A program made the translations under genes and the position numbers. Source: Streptomyces sp. F001 (GTDB lineage Bacteria > Actinomycetota > Actinomycetes > Streptomycetales > Streptomycetaceae). From it: DNA of 64,000 nucleotides. The notes under the pieces are model-generated. The model had not been told where the DNA came from, did no database searches, and saw only the letters and a list, made by a program, of their open reading frames with translations. Shown here piece after piece: positions 25,257-33,751 of this stretch. The stretch is from the NCBI RefSeq assembly GCF_004187715.1, contig NZ_QZWF01000005.1:310001-374000 (forward strand), given 5' to 3'. Position 1 is the stretch's first letter, and each line of letters opens with the position of its first letter.

Positions 25257-25330
25257 AGGCCATGGGCTCCGCATCGAGGTTCCGAGCCTATCGGGACGCT
25301 TCCCCCGAACAGCGGAAGCACGGACCGATG
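25257..25330 (-). promoter_or_regulatory. Putative bldA promoter region
   Basis: On the minus strand TAGGCT (25290-25285) lies ~29 bases before the mature tRNA 5' end and could be a -10 hexamer. No convincing -35 hexamer at 17-18 bases was seen. The rest of 25257-25678 contains the leader of the ABC operon and a small tandem repeat. Confidence 0.35.
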
Positions 25331-25482
25331 TTGTCTTATTTTATTGACGTCTGAGGGTGCATCAGCACTGGGTAAGCGCCGTCAGCACTTGCCAGTAGCC
25401 TTGCGTGCGACAGTCGGCCGTGCATGCGGAATGACGGAATTTCACCGCCCGAACGAGGGGGATCCACCCGTTCTCGACAAGG

Positions 25483-25506
25483 CCTTCGCACCGGCCTTCG
25501 CACCGG
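25483..25506. repeat. Two-copy 12-bp tandem repeat
   Basis: CCTTCGCACCGG occurs twice head-to-tail (25483-25494 and 25495-25506) in the leader between bldA and the ABC/FtsX operon. Function unknown. Confidence 0.8.
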
Positions 25507-25678
25507 GCTCGACGCGGCGTCCCCTCGGGGTCGTCCGTCATCCCCAGGTATGACACCGGCACCCAGGGTCCGACCGCAGTCTGCCTTCGGAACCGGAACA
25601 GCGGGTGACTACAGGGCGCCGTACGGCCGAGACGATGGATCGCATCCCCACACCGTCGTCCGACAGGAGCACCTTTCC

Positions 25679-26449
25679 GTGACCACCACACCCGTCGCCG
25701 ACCGGGCCACCGCCGTGGCCGCACGCGCCACGGATCTCTCGAAGATCTACGGACAGGGCGAGACCCAGGTGGTCGCCCTGGACCGGGTCTCCGTCGACTT
25801 CCGGCAGGCCGAGTTCACCGCGATCATGGGCCCCTCCGGGTCCGGCAAGTCCACGCTGATGCACTGTGTGGCCGGACTGGACTCCTTCTCCTCCGGTTCG
25901 GTACGCATCGGCGACACCGAGCTGGGCTCCCTGAAGGACAAGCAGCTCACCAAGCTGCGCCGCGACAAGATCGGCTTCATCTTCCAGGCGTTCAACCTGC
26001 TGCCGACACTGACCGCCCTGGAGAACATCACCCTCCCGATGGACATCGCGGGCCGCAAGCCGGACAAGCAGTGGCTCGACACCGTCATCGGAATGGTGGG
26101 CCTCGCCGACCGGCTGGGTCACCGCCCGTCCCAGCTCTCCGGCGGCCAGCAGCAGCGCGTCGCCGTCGCCCGCGCCCTCGCCTCCCGGCCCGAGATCGTC
26201 TTCGGTGACGAGCCCACCGGAAACCTCGACTCCCGTTCCGGTGCCGAGGTGCTGGGCTTCCTGCGCAACTCCGTACGGGAGCTGGGGCAGACGGTGGTGA
26301 TGGTCACCCACGACCCGGTGGCCGCGGCGTACGCGGACCGGGTGGTGTTCCTGGCGGACGGCCGGATCGTCGACGAGATGTACAAGCCCACCGCGGACAA
26401 CGTCCTCGACTTCATGAAGCAGTTCGACGCGAAGGGCCGCACCAGCTGA
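25679..26449 (+). CDS. ABC transporter ATP-binding protein, LolD/MacB-type (pair 1)
   Basis: 256 aa. Walker A is GPSGSGKST, the Q-loop is FIFQAFNLLP, the signature is LSGGQQQRVAVARAL, Walker B is EIVFGDEPTGNLD and the H-loop is VTHDPVAAAYADR. The FNLLP and GNLDS motifs mark the FtsE/LolD/MacB class that partners FtsX-like permeases (mechanotransmission rather than import). GTG 25679 follows GACAGGAGC. Its stop overlaps the permease start by one base. It is closely similar to the protein encoded at 57405-58193. Confidence 0.93.
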   Translation: MTTTPVADRATAVAARATDLSKIYGQGETQVVALDRVSVDFRQAEFTAIMGPSGSGKSTLMHCVAGLDSFSSGSVRIGDTELGSLKDKQLTKLRRDKIGFIFQAFNLLPTLTALENITLPMDIAGRKPDKQWLDTVIGMVGLADRLGHRPSQLSGGQQQRVAVARALASRPEIVFGDEPTGNLDSRSGAEVLGFLRNSVRELGQTVVMVTHDPVAAAYADRVVFLADGRIVDEMYKPTADNVLDFMKQFDAKGRTS

Positions 26450-28980
26450 TGTTCCGCACCGCCCTGCGCAACGTACTCGCGCACAAGGCCCGCCTGTTGA
26501 TGACCGTGCTCGCCGTGATGCTCGGCGTCGCGTTCGTCTCCGGCACCCTGGTCTTCGCCGACACCCTCTCCAACGCCTTCCGCAACCAGTCGGCGAAGAG
26601 CTACGACAACGTCGCCGTCGCCGTCACCTCGCACGCCGACCCGGACAACCCCGAGGAAGAGCCCGGCATCCCCCGGAAGACCCTCGACAAGATCTCCGCC
26701 GTGGACGGCGTCGCCGGCGCGTACGGCCGCGTCGAGGGCTTCGCCGGGGTCGCCGACCCCGACGGCAAGCTGATCGGCGTCGGCTGGTCCAACAAGGGTT
26801 CCAACTTCGCCCCCGGCAAGGACGGCAAGGACACCGCCTACACGTTCACCGACGGCTCTGGCCCGGTGAAGGACAATCAGATCGCCCTGGATGAGGAGTC
26901 CGCGGCCAAGGGCGAGTACAAAGTCGGCGACCGGGTCCGCGTCGCGACCAACGGGCCGGTCAAGGAGTTCACCCTCAGCGGTGTGTTCACCACCGAGGAC
27001 GGCGCCGTGAACGCCGGCGGCAGCCTCGTGCTCTTCGACACCGCGGTCGCCCAGAAGCAGTACCTCAAGCCGGGCTACTTCGAGAGCGTCACCGTCACCG
27101 CCGCCTCCGGCGCGGACGACGCGAAGATCCTGGACGCGGTCAAGCCGCTGCTGCCCGAGTCCGCCGAGGCCCAGACCGGTAAGGCGCTCGCGGACGAGCA
27201 GGCCGAGCAGATCGAGCAGGGTCTGGGCAACCTCAAGCAGGTCCTGCTCGGCTTCGCGGGCATCGCACTGTTCGTCGGGATCTTCCTGATCTCCAACACC
27301 TTCACGATGCTGGTCGCCCAGCGCACGAAGGAGATCGCCCTGATGCGCGCCGTCGGTGCGTCGCGCAAGCAGATCACCCGCTCGGTGCTCGCCGAGGCCG
27401 CGGTGGTGGGCCTGGTCGCCTCGGTGATCGGCTTCGTCCTCGGCATCGGCCTGGCGGTCGGCCTGCGCTCCGGCATGGCCGCGTTCGAGATGAAGCTTCC
27501 GGACGGCCCGCTGATCATTTCCGCCACGCCGGTGCTCGCCGCGATCGGCGTCGGTGTGCTGATCACGACGTTCGCCGCCTGGCTGCCCGGCCGCCGGGCC
27601 GCGAAGATCCCGCCGGTGGCGGCCATGAACAGCGTCCACGCGGTGGCCACCACCAAGTCGCTGGTGGTGCGCAACTCCATCGGTACGGCCATCACCGCAC
27701 TCGGCGCGGCCGGCATCGTGCTGGGTGCCTCGACCGGCGGCGACGACGGCCGGATGTACATCGGGGCGGGCGCGTTCTTCGCGCTGATCGGTGTGATCAT
27801 CCTGATCCCGCTGCTGTCCCGGCCCGTGATCGCGCTCGTCCGTCCGCTGCTCGTCGGCCCCTTCGGGGTGGCCGGAAAGCTGGCCGGCCAGAACGCGGTC
27901 CGCAACCCGCGCCGTACCGGAGCCACCGCCTCCGCGCTGGCGATCGGGCTGACCCTGGTGACCGGCCTGTCGGTGCTCGGTATCACGGTCGGCACGGCCA
28001 TCGACAAGATGACCACGGACAACATCAAGGCCGACTACATGGTCTCGATGGCGAACGGCGGCGACCTCGACCAGTCCGCGCTGACGGCGCTGGAGAAGGC
28101 CAAGGGCGTCTCGGCGGTCTCACCGCAGCAGGACGCCTACCTCCAGGTCGACGACGACTACGTCTCCGCCTCCGCGGTCACCCCGGGCGACATCCAGCGC
28201 GTCCTGAACGTCGACGTCGTCAGCGGCAACGTCGACTCGCTCGCCGAGGGCCGGATCGCGGTGGCCGAGAAGACGGCCAAGAGCAAGGGATGGAAGCCCG
28301 GTGACACTCTCAACGTCACCTTCGGCGACGAGAAGAAGGGCACGCTGACGGTAGGCGCCGTCTACAAGGACAGCGAGTTCCTCTCCCCCGTCCTCGTCGA
28401 CAGGAAGGTCGTCGACGCGCACGAGGCGAAGCCGTACATCCGGCAGATCTTCGTGAAGGTGGACGGCGGCCAGTCCTCGGCGAACGAGAAGGTCCTCATC
28501 GACGCGCTGGGCGACAACCCCGCGATCACGGTCATGGACCGGCAGGACATCCGCGACGAGTTCGGCGGCGCCATCAACACCCTGCTGAACATCATGTACG
28601 GCCTGCTGGCGATGGCCCTGATCATCGCGGTGCTGGGTGTCGTCAACACCCTCGCGATGTCGGTCTTCGAACGGCAGCAGGAGATCGGCATGCTGCGCGC
28701 GATCGGTCTCGACCGGCGCCGGGTGAAGCGGATGGTCCGGCTGGAGGCCGTGGTCATCTCGGTGTTCGGCGCGGTGGTCGGCATCGGTCTCGGCTCGTTC
28801 CTCGGCTGGGCGATCGGCGAGACGATCGCGGACCAGATCCCGGGCTACGCGCTGGTCCTGCCCTGGGACCGGATCGGGATCTTCCTGGTGCTGGCCGGAC
28901 TGGTGGGCGTCCTGGCCGCGATGTGGCCGGCCCGCAACGCCGCACGGCTGAACATGCTGAACGCGATCAAGGCCGAGTGA
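26449..28980 (+). CDS. FtsX-like ABC transporter permease with two FtsX domains (pair 1)
   Basis: 843 aa. N-terminal transmembrane helix (LLMTVLAVMLGVAFVSGTLVFADTL), a large extracytoplasmic domain (~40-240), then three helices of the first FtsX domain. A second helix-rich block and second extracellular domain follow, then the final FtsX domain with the family motif RQQEIGMLRAIGLDRRRVKRMVRLE. The repeated TKEIALMRAVGASRKQI is the same coupling element in the first half. It probably exports or extracts a substrate or lipoprotein, or signals stress, with its ATPase. A strong terminator follows. Confidence 0.92.
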   Translation: MFRTALRNVLAHKARLLMTVLAVMLGVAFVSGTLVFADTLSNAFRNQSAKSYDNVAVAVTSHADPDNPEEEPGIPRKTLDKISAVDGVAGAYGRVEGFAGVADPDGKLIGVGWSNKGSNFAPGKDGKDTAYTFTDGSGPVKDNQIALDEESAAKGEYKVGDRVRVATNGPVKEFTLSGVFTTEDGAVNAGGSLVLFDTAVAQKQYLKPGYFESVTVTAASGADDAKILDAVKPLLPESAEAQTGKALADEQAEQIEQGLGNLKQVLLGFAGIALFVGIFLISNTFTMLVAQRTKEIALMRAVGASRKQITRSVLAEAAVVGLVASVIGFVLGIGLAVGLRSGMAAFEMKLPDGPLIISATPVLAAIGVGVLITTFAAWLPGRRAAKIPPVAAMNSVHAVATTKSLVVRNSIGTAITALGAAGIVLGASTGGDDGRMYIGAGAFFALIGVIILIPLLSRPVIALVRPLLVGPFGVAGKLAGQNAVRNPRRTGATASALAIGLTLVTGLSVLGITVGTAIDKMTTDNIKADYMVSMANGGDLDQSALTALEKAKGVSAVSPQQDAYLQVDDDYVSASAVTPGDIQRVLNVDVVSGNVDSLAEGRIAVAEKTAKSKGWKPGDTLNVTFGDEKKGTLTVGAVYKDSEFLSPVLVDRKVVDAHEAKPYIRQIFVKVDGGQSSANEKVLIDALGDNPAITVMDRQDIRDEFGGAINTLLNIMYGLLAMALIIAVLGVVNTLAMSVFERQQEIGMLRAIGLDRRRVKRMVRLEAVVISVFGAVVGIGLGSFLGWAIGETIADQIPGYALVLPWDRIGIFLVLAGLVGVLAAMWPARNAARLNMLNAIKAE

Positions 28981-28997
28981 CCACGTCCCGCCACACC

Positions 28998-29038
28998 GAA
29001 GGGCCGGGCCTCCCCGCGACCGGGGAGCCCGGCCCTTC
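28998..29038. terminator. Terminator between the ABC operon and the CFA-like gene
   Basis: GAAGGGCCGGG...TCCCCG pairs with CGGGGA...CCCGGCCCTTC around the loop CGAC (29017-29020) with one small bulge. It lies 18 bases past the permease stop and 23 bases past the convergent methyltransferase stop, so it can serve both. Confidence 0.88.
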
Positions 29039-29060
29039 CGCTTGTGCCCGCATCAACGGC

Positions 29061-30362
29061 TCAACGGCCCTCGGGCTCACTCCACGTGCGGGCCCGCAAG
29101 GGCATCCCCGAGTCACCGGAATCGGGCGTTCTGACGGCCAGCACCTGGTTGACCCCGATGCGGTTGCGCTCGAAGGCGAGCGCGGAGGCGGCCATGTACA
29201 GCTGCCAGACGCGGGCGCGGCCGGGGCTGGTGAGCTTGGCGGCCCGGGCCCAGTCGGCCTCCAGGTTGGCGACCCAGCGACGCAGGGTCAGGGCGTAGTG
29301 CTCGCGGATCGACTCCACGTCGCGCACCTCGAACTGCGCACGTTCGAGTTGGGTGACGGTGGTGCCGATGGGCTGGAGCTCGCCGTCGGGGAAGACGTAG
29401 GAGTCGATGAACTCGTCGACCCGGTACGAGGATTCGTCCCGCTGCGGCCGCCGCCCGATCTGGTGGTTGAGCAGCCGCCCACCGGGCTTCAGGAGCCGGT
29501 ACAGCACGTCGCAGTACTCCAGGTACCGCTCGGCGCCGACGTGTTCGGCCATGCCGATGGACGAGACGGCGTCGTACGGCCCGTCGGTGACATCCCGATA
29601 GTCCTGCACTCGGATCTCGACCATGGCGGTGAGCCCCTCGTCGGCGACACGCTTACGGGCGTACGCCGCCTGCTCCTGCGACAGTGTGATGCCGACGACG
29701 CTCACGCCGTGCTCTCGGGCGGCGTGGATGGCCATCGAACCCCAGCCGCAGCCGACATCGAGGAGCCGCTGACCGGGCTTCAGAGCGAGCTTGCGGCAGA
29801 CGAGTTCGAGCTTGTCGCGCTGGGCGTCCTCGAGAGTACCGGCGTCCTCCCAATAGGCGCAGGAGTAGACCATGGACGGGCCCAGCACGAGCTCGTAGAA
29901 GTCGTTGCCGACGTCGTAGTGGTGGCTGATGGCCCGCCTGTCGCTGCGCCGGGTGTGCAGATGACGTCGTCTGCGGACCTCCTCCCGCGGTGGGGCGGGC
30001 GGCAGCGCGGGCCCGGCCAGCCGCACCAGGCCGCGGACGGCGGCGCGCACCTCGGGGTCGCGCAGCGCCTCACCGAGACCGCGGGCGTCCTCACCGCGCT
30101 CCCAGAGCAGCCCGGCGAGCAGGCCGAGGGCGGTGTACAGGTCACCGTCCACATCGACGTCCCCGGCGACCCAGGCGCGGGCGAGTCCGAGTTCGCCCGG
30201 TTTCCACAGCAGCCGGCGCAAGGCCCGCCGGTTGCGTACGACGAGCACCGGCGCGCCCGGCGGGCCCGCCTGCGTACCGTCCCAGGCGCGAATGCGCACC
30301 AGGATCGGAGTTCCCAGCACCTGTTCGAGCAGCCCCTTCAGCCGCGGCGCGGCGTCAGCCAT
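29061..30362 (-). CDS. Cyclopropane-fatty-acyl-phospholipid synthase-family methyltransferase
   Basis: 433 aa. The SAM domain has LLDVGCGWGSMAIHAAREHG (motif I, ~205), and the CFA family hallmarks SHHYDVGNDFYELVLGPSMVYSCAYWED and GMAEHVGAERYLEYCDVLYRLLKPGGRLLNHQIG. It uses SAM to methylate or cyclopropanate unsaturated acyl chains of membrane lipids. The N-terminal ~130 residues form the usual lipid-binding extension. ATG 30362 follows CGGAGGTG; the upstream GTG at 30386 is less well placed. Confidence 0.9.
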   Translation of the reverse strand: MADAAPRLKGLLEQVLGTPILVRIRAWDGTQAGPPGAPVLVVRNRRALRRLLWKPGELGLARAWVAGDVDVDGDLYTALGLLAGLLWERGEDARGLGEALRDPEVRAAVRGLVRLAGPALPPAPPREEVRRRRHLHTRRSDRRAISHHYDVGNDFYELVLGPSMVYSCAYWEDAGTLEDAQRDKLELVCRKLALKPGQRLLDVGCGWGSMAIHAAREHGVSVVGITLSQEQAAYARKRVADEGLTAMVEIRVQDYRDVTDGPYDAVSSIGMAEHVGAERYLEYCDVLYRLLKPGGRLLNHQIGRRPQRDESSYRVDEFIDSYVFPDGELQPIGTTVTQLERAQFEVRDVESIREHYALTLRRWVANLEADWARAAKLTSPGRARVWQLYMAASALAFERNRIGVNQVLAVRTPDSGDSGMPLRARTWSEPEGR

Positions 30363-30480
30363 GGCGCACACCTCCGTGACGGTCATCCCGGAATGTCCAA
30401 CACCACGTAAACACCTGCGGGGCTTGCTGGCAGTCCCCCACGCGCGTTACGGCTGAGCAAATCCCTGTCAGGGGGAGTTG

Positions 30481-31086
30481 TCAGAGTTCCCTGAGAGCGT
30501 CCAGAGTGATGTCGATGTCGATGTCGTACGGCGCACTGAGCTTGAGCAGGTCGCGGTGAGTGCCGGTCAGGTCGTAGGTCTTGGACACGGGGTCGAGTTC
30601 ATAGGTTCGGACCACAGGATGCTTGTTCGCACCACCCAGCTCGACGAGCCAGTAGTGCGGGATGCCCGCGGCGGCGTACTTGTGGGGCTTGGTGTCGCGA
30701 TCACGGGCTTCGGAGTCCGGGGAAACGACCTCGACGGCGAGCAGGACGTCGGCGGCCTGGAAGCGAGTCTGTTCCAGGTCGTCGACGACGGCCTCGGCGC
30801 GAACGACGGAGAGGTCGGGCTCGGGGCCGTTGCGGCGATCGAGGACGACGGTCATCTCGCGCTCGACCTTCAGTTCCTTCGGGACCGTCCGACGCAGGCC
30901 GTTCAGCAGCAGTTCGATCATCTTGGCGTGAAAGCGGCGCTGCGGACTCACGAAGACCAGGCTCCCGTCGATCAGCTCGGTGTGCGGCGGGAGGTCGGGC
31001 AGCGTGAACAGGTCGTCCACGGTGTATCCGTCCCGGGGCGGCACCGGCCAGCGGCAGCCGGGCTCAGCGGTCGGCTCGGCGGTCAT
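30481..31086 (-). CDS. Uma2-family (DUF820) restriction-endonuclease-like protein
   Basis: 201 aa. Contains the PD-(D/E)XK-like core of Uma2 proteins: GSLVFVSPQRRFHAKMIELLLNGL, EPDLSVVRAEAV, DVLLAVEVVSPDSEARDRDTKPHKYAAAGIPHYWLVE. Candidate catalytic residues are Asp in EPDL and Glu/Lys in VEVVSPD...K. The family is abundant in Streptomyces and cyanobacteria; its physiological role is unknown. ATG 31086 follows GGGAGGAATC; an upstream in-frame start at 31098 has no ribosome site. Confidence 0.88.
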   Translation of the reverse strand: MTAEPTAEPGCRWPVPPRDGYTVDDLFTLPDLPPHTELIDGSLVFVSPQRRFHAKMIELLLNGLRRTVPKELKVEREMTVVLDRRNGPEPDLSVVRAEAVVDDLEQTRFQAADVLLAVEVVSPDSEARDRDTKPHKYAAAGIPHYWLVELGGANKHPVVRTYELDPVSKTYDLTGTHRDLLKLSAPYDIDIDITLDALREL

Positions 31087-31215
31087 GATTCCTCCCATGG
31101 GCGGGATTCTCGGCCTGCCCGTCCACGGTAGCCGCCGGAATGGATGATCGTCATCACAAAGAGTGACGTCAGGACTCTTCGGGCTTCGGGGGCCAGGCCC
31201 ACGTCCTTGGCACGG

Positions 31216-31671
31216 TCATCCGGCAGCCTCCGCACCAGCGACGACGACATCGGCCCAGACGGTCAGTCCCCTACCCGCCCGCCGCGTTCCCCACCGGTCG
31301 GCCAGTGCGTCGGTGATCAGCAGTCCGCGGCCGTGCTCCTGCTCCAGGACTGGCAGCCCTGCCGTGCCCGGGGACGGCATCGGCGAGTACTCCTTGCCCT
31401 CGTCGGTGACGCTGATCGTGACCATCCGGGAGGTGAGAGCGCAGGTGACCGTGATGGTGTGGCTGTCGGTGTGCTCCAGGGCATTGGCGACGAGCTCTCC
31501 GGTGATCGTTTCCAGATCGTCCGTCGTACCGGCTGGCACACCCCACGACCGGGCCGTCTCGCGCACATAGCGCCGGGCGGCGCTTGCGGAGGTGAGGTCG
31601 CGACCGCGGAGTGTGAGCAGACCGAACGCGCGGAGTTCGGTGGGGCTGCGCGCCAGGGCGTCGTAAAGCAC
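31216..31671 (-). CDS. AbaA-like ATP-binding regulator (HATPase_c, anti-sigma-factor fold)
   Basis: ~151 aa from the probable GTG at 31671 (MLYDALARSPTELRAFG). The Bergerat/GHKL ATP-binding fold has its N-box ITGELVANALEHTDSHTITV, then VTISVTDEGKEYSP and LEQEHGRGLLITDALADRWGTR. It resembles SpoIIAB/RsbW and the AbaA ORF A proteins that accompany WhiJ-like regulators in Streptomyces. The start is uncertain: no ribosome site is visible and the frame is open to 31827. It overlaps the 3' part of the upstream reading frame out of phase. Confidence 0.7.
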   Translation of the reverse strand: MLYDALARSPTELRAFGLLTLRGRDLTSASAARRYVRETARSWGVPAGTTDDLETITGELVANALEHTDSHTITVTCALTSRMVTISVTDEGKEYSPMPSPGTAGLPVLEQEHGRGLLITDALADRWGTRRAGRGLTVWADVVVAGAEAAG

Positions 31672-31997
31672 AGTCGGCAACGACGCGGAGGCCGGCCAGC
31701 CCCTCGGGCCCGCCGATCCCTGGCGAGCAGGGCACCCCGCGATACGGCGATGAGCAACACGTCCTGGAGCGCATCCGCCAACTGATCGGCGAGACCGGCG
31801 AATTCCGCGCCACCACCTGGGCCACACCCAGGAAGCACCTCACGCGCACGCCCCAGCAGTCGCTCCGCGAGCCCGAGCTGCACGTCCTCGATCCGGTCGG
31901 CAAGCCGGGAGGCGGGGCCGCCGTCGCCGTCCGTGAGCAGCAGACAGGGCTGACCGTGGGCACCGGTCCAGGGCAGCAGCCGTACATGGTCGCTCAT
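31317..31997 (-). CDS. Hypothetical protein upstream of the AbaA-like gene, 3' end doubtful
   Basis: Starts ATG 31997, overlapping the upstream stop as ATGA. The first ~90 residues (MSDHVRLLPWTGAHGQPCLLLTDGDGG, LADRIEDVQLGLAERLLGRA, LADQLADALQDVLLIAVSRG) look like a real compact protein that I recall accompanying such ATPases. After about 31730 the frame turns Arg-rich and runs 355 bases into the ATPase gene, so the true stop probably lies near 31700-31730 and may have been lost by a small indel. The listed end is the first in-frame stop. Confidence 0.5.
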   Translation of the reverse strand: MSDHVRLLPWTGAHGQPCLLLTDGDGGPASRLADRIEDVQLGLAERLLGRAREVLPGCGPGGGAEFAGLADQLADALQDVLLIAVSRGALLARDRRARGAGRPPRRCRLCFTTPWRAAPPNSARSVCSHSAVATSPPQAPPGAMCARRPGRGVCQPVRRTIWKRSPESSSPMPWSTPTATPSRSPALSPPGWSRSASPTRARSTRRCRPRARQGCQSWSRSTAADC

Positions 31998-32332
31998 GAA
32001 GCCGCTCCCAGGCAGGCGTGGATGTCACGGGCGTCGAGATCGACTCCGTACGTGGCACACCAGAGGATGTCCCGGCGCAGGCGCTGGATCCGGGCCTTCT
32101 CCTCCCGCTCGTGGGCGGTGAGGTAGGGGCGGACGAGGGCGGTGCCGGTGCCGTCGATGAGGGCGTACCAGTGGCGGACAGTGGGGGCGGGGATGGGGCG
32201 GGGCAGCGCGGGCCGCTCGTACGGCGAGTGGGACGGAAACCGCACCACCGGCCGCCGATCCGCTCGGTGACGACCCGAGGCCGTGACGACTCTCCGCAGC
32301 CAACGAGCCATGTGCTCCATGTAGTTGATCAC
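31994..32332 (-). CDS. Small basic hypothetical protein
   Basis: 112 aa, Arg/His-rich (MARWLRRVVTASGRHRADRRPVVRF), with a central VRHWYALIDGTGTALVRPYLTAHEREEKARIQRLRRDILWCATYGVDLDARDIHACLG. GTG 32332 follows CGAGGAGTTGAGG. First gene of a leftward three-gene unit (this gene, 31997, AbaA-like ATPase), with ATGA coupling to the next. Divergent from the WhiJ-like gene. No family recognised. Confidence 0.6.
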   Translation of the reverse strand: MINYMEHMARWLRRVVTASGRHRADRRPVVRFPSHSPYERPALPRPIPAPTVRHWYALIDGTGTALVRPYLTAHEREEKARIQRLRRDILWCATYGVDLDARDIHACLGAAS

Positions 32333-32538
32333 GTCCTCAACTCCTCGAAGAACGATCGAACCAGTCGAGGGAAGCCTGTCACGGGAATCCCATGGAAGGA
32401 TCTACCGTAAAGGGAGTTCATCAATGTGGGTGACGGGCTTCGGATCCACGTCCGATTCGCCGAAGCAGCCCATAAAGTCAGGCGCCGTTGGCTTACAGAA
32501 GGGGCCGAAAGGGCTGGCCCCAGGGAGGGATCAGCGAC

Positions 32539-33411
32539 ATGACCGCCACGCAGACGGGACCAGCCGGCCGCATGCAGATCGCGCGAGGGCTGATCTCGCT
32601 GCGCGAGCGATGCGAGCTGACCCAGACTCAAGTGGCCCAGAAGGCAGGCGTCAGCACCACAACAGTCAGCCGGTACGAAACGTGGCAGGACCGAGCCCGC
32701 ATCCGGTGGGCAACGGTCAAGGCCTTGGCTGACGCCTGCGAGGCCACGCCCCAGGAATGCGAGGCCCTCGTAACCATCGCCAAGTCACAAGCAGACGGCT
32801 GGTGGGTGGGCAATGACGCGGTGCCGGAGTGGATGGACCCGCTCGTCTCCTTCGAGTACGCAGCCGCGTACGAGCACGTGTTCGCCAATTCGGTGGTTCC
32901 CGGTCTGCTTCAGACGAAGGAGTACGCCCTCGCCGTCCACCAGGCGCGGGAAGTACGCAGCTCGAACGAGGAGATCGAGCGGATGGTGGACGCGCGCGTC
33001 CAGCGCCAGAGCATCCTGCGGCGCGACCCGGCCCTGCATCTGTGGGTGGTCCTGGACGAGGCGGTCCTCCGCAGGACCATAGGAGACACGGAGGTCATGA
33101 TTCGCCAGCTCGAGCACCTCCACGAGGTAGCAAAGAGCCCCAACGTCGACGTCCAGATCCTGCCGTTCAGCGCCGGGGCCCATGCTGCGGGAGCCAGCCA
33201 TTTCGTGGTCCTGGGGCGGGACGACGAGCGGGAGCCCCTGAATTCGATGGCCGTCGTGTACATCGAGATGCGCCGCCGCGGGCTGTACCTCGATGACGCG
33301 GAGGACGTGAGTGCCTATAAGTTGACGTTCGACTACCTTCGTTCCCAAGCCCTGGACACGACCGCCTCATCACGGCTGATCACCAGAGCACGACAGGAGC
33401 TGTCCTCATGA
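32539..33411 (+). CDS. WhiJ-like XRE-family regulator with DUF5753 domain
   Basis: 290 aa. The N-terminal helix-turn-helix is RGLISLRERCELTQTQVAQKAGVSTTTVSRYETW (~16-50). The DUF5753 ligand/partner domain (~95-285) includes YEHVFANSVVPGLLQTKEYALAV, RQSILRRDPALHLWVVLDEAVL and NVDVQILPFSAGAHA. WhiJ-type proteins repress developmental genes together with a small DUF397 partner, which is encoded immediately downstream with an ATGA overlap. ATG 32539 follows AGGGAGGGA. Spacing and composition are as in other Streptomyces WhiJ/AbaA clusters. Confidence 0.92.
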   Translation: MTATQTGPAGRMQIARGLISLRERCELTQTQVAQKAGVSTTTVSRYETWQDRARIRWATVKALADACEATPQECEALVTIAKSQADGWWVGNDAVPEWMDPLVSFEYAAAYEHVFANSVVPGLLQTKEYALAVHQAREVRSSNEEIERMVDARVQRQSILRRDPALHLWVVLDEAVLRRTIGDTEVMIRQLEHLHEVAKSPNVDVQILPFSAGAHAAGASHFVVLGRDDEREPLNSMAVVYIEMRRRGLYLDDAEDVSAYKLTFDYLRSQALDTTASSRLITRARQELSS

Positions 33412-33617
33412 CCGGCATAGCAACTTCCCTGAAGAAGCAGACAGTTGCGACATGGTTCAAGAGCAGCTACAGCGGCGGCGAAGGCAACGAATGCGTGGAG
33501 ATCGCCGCCCTCCGAACCCAAGTGGCCGTACGCGACTCGAAAGTTCCCCATGGGGACACGCTCGTTGTCTCGGCCGATGCCTTTGCCGCGTTCGTCGAAG
33601 GCATCACAGGGGGGTAG
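33408..33617 (+). CDS. DUF397 small regulator partner
   Basis: 69 aa. The DUF397 signature is visible: TWFKSSYSGGEGNECVEIAAL, VAVRDSKVPHGDTLVVSADAFAAFVEGI. Such proteins antagonise or co-act with the adjacent WhiJ-like regulator. ATG 33408 overlaps the regulator stop by four bases, so translation is coupled and expression stoichiometric. Confidence 0.92.
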   Translation: MTGIATSLKKQTVATWFKSSYSGGEGNECVEIAALRTQVAVRDSKVPHGDTLVVSADAFAAFVEGITGG

Positions 33618-33687
33618 CGGCTCTTCGAGGTCGAGCGGTGGAGCCGTCTTACGTCCGGCTCAGGCCGACGAGTTGGCCGAGTAAACG

Positions 33688-33731
33688 CCGAAGGGACCAC
33701 CCACACCACGGACGGCAGGTGGCCCCTTCGG
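33688..33731. terminator. Terminator between DUF397 and ndh
   Basis: CCGAAGGGACCACC (33688-33701) and GGTGGCCCCTTCGG (33718-33731) form a stem with one internal mismatch in the convergent spacer, 20 bases past the ndh stop and 70 bases past the DUF397 stop. Confidence 0.75.
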
Positions 33732-33751
33732 GGTGTTCAAGTGACCGGAGG

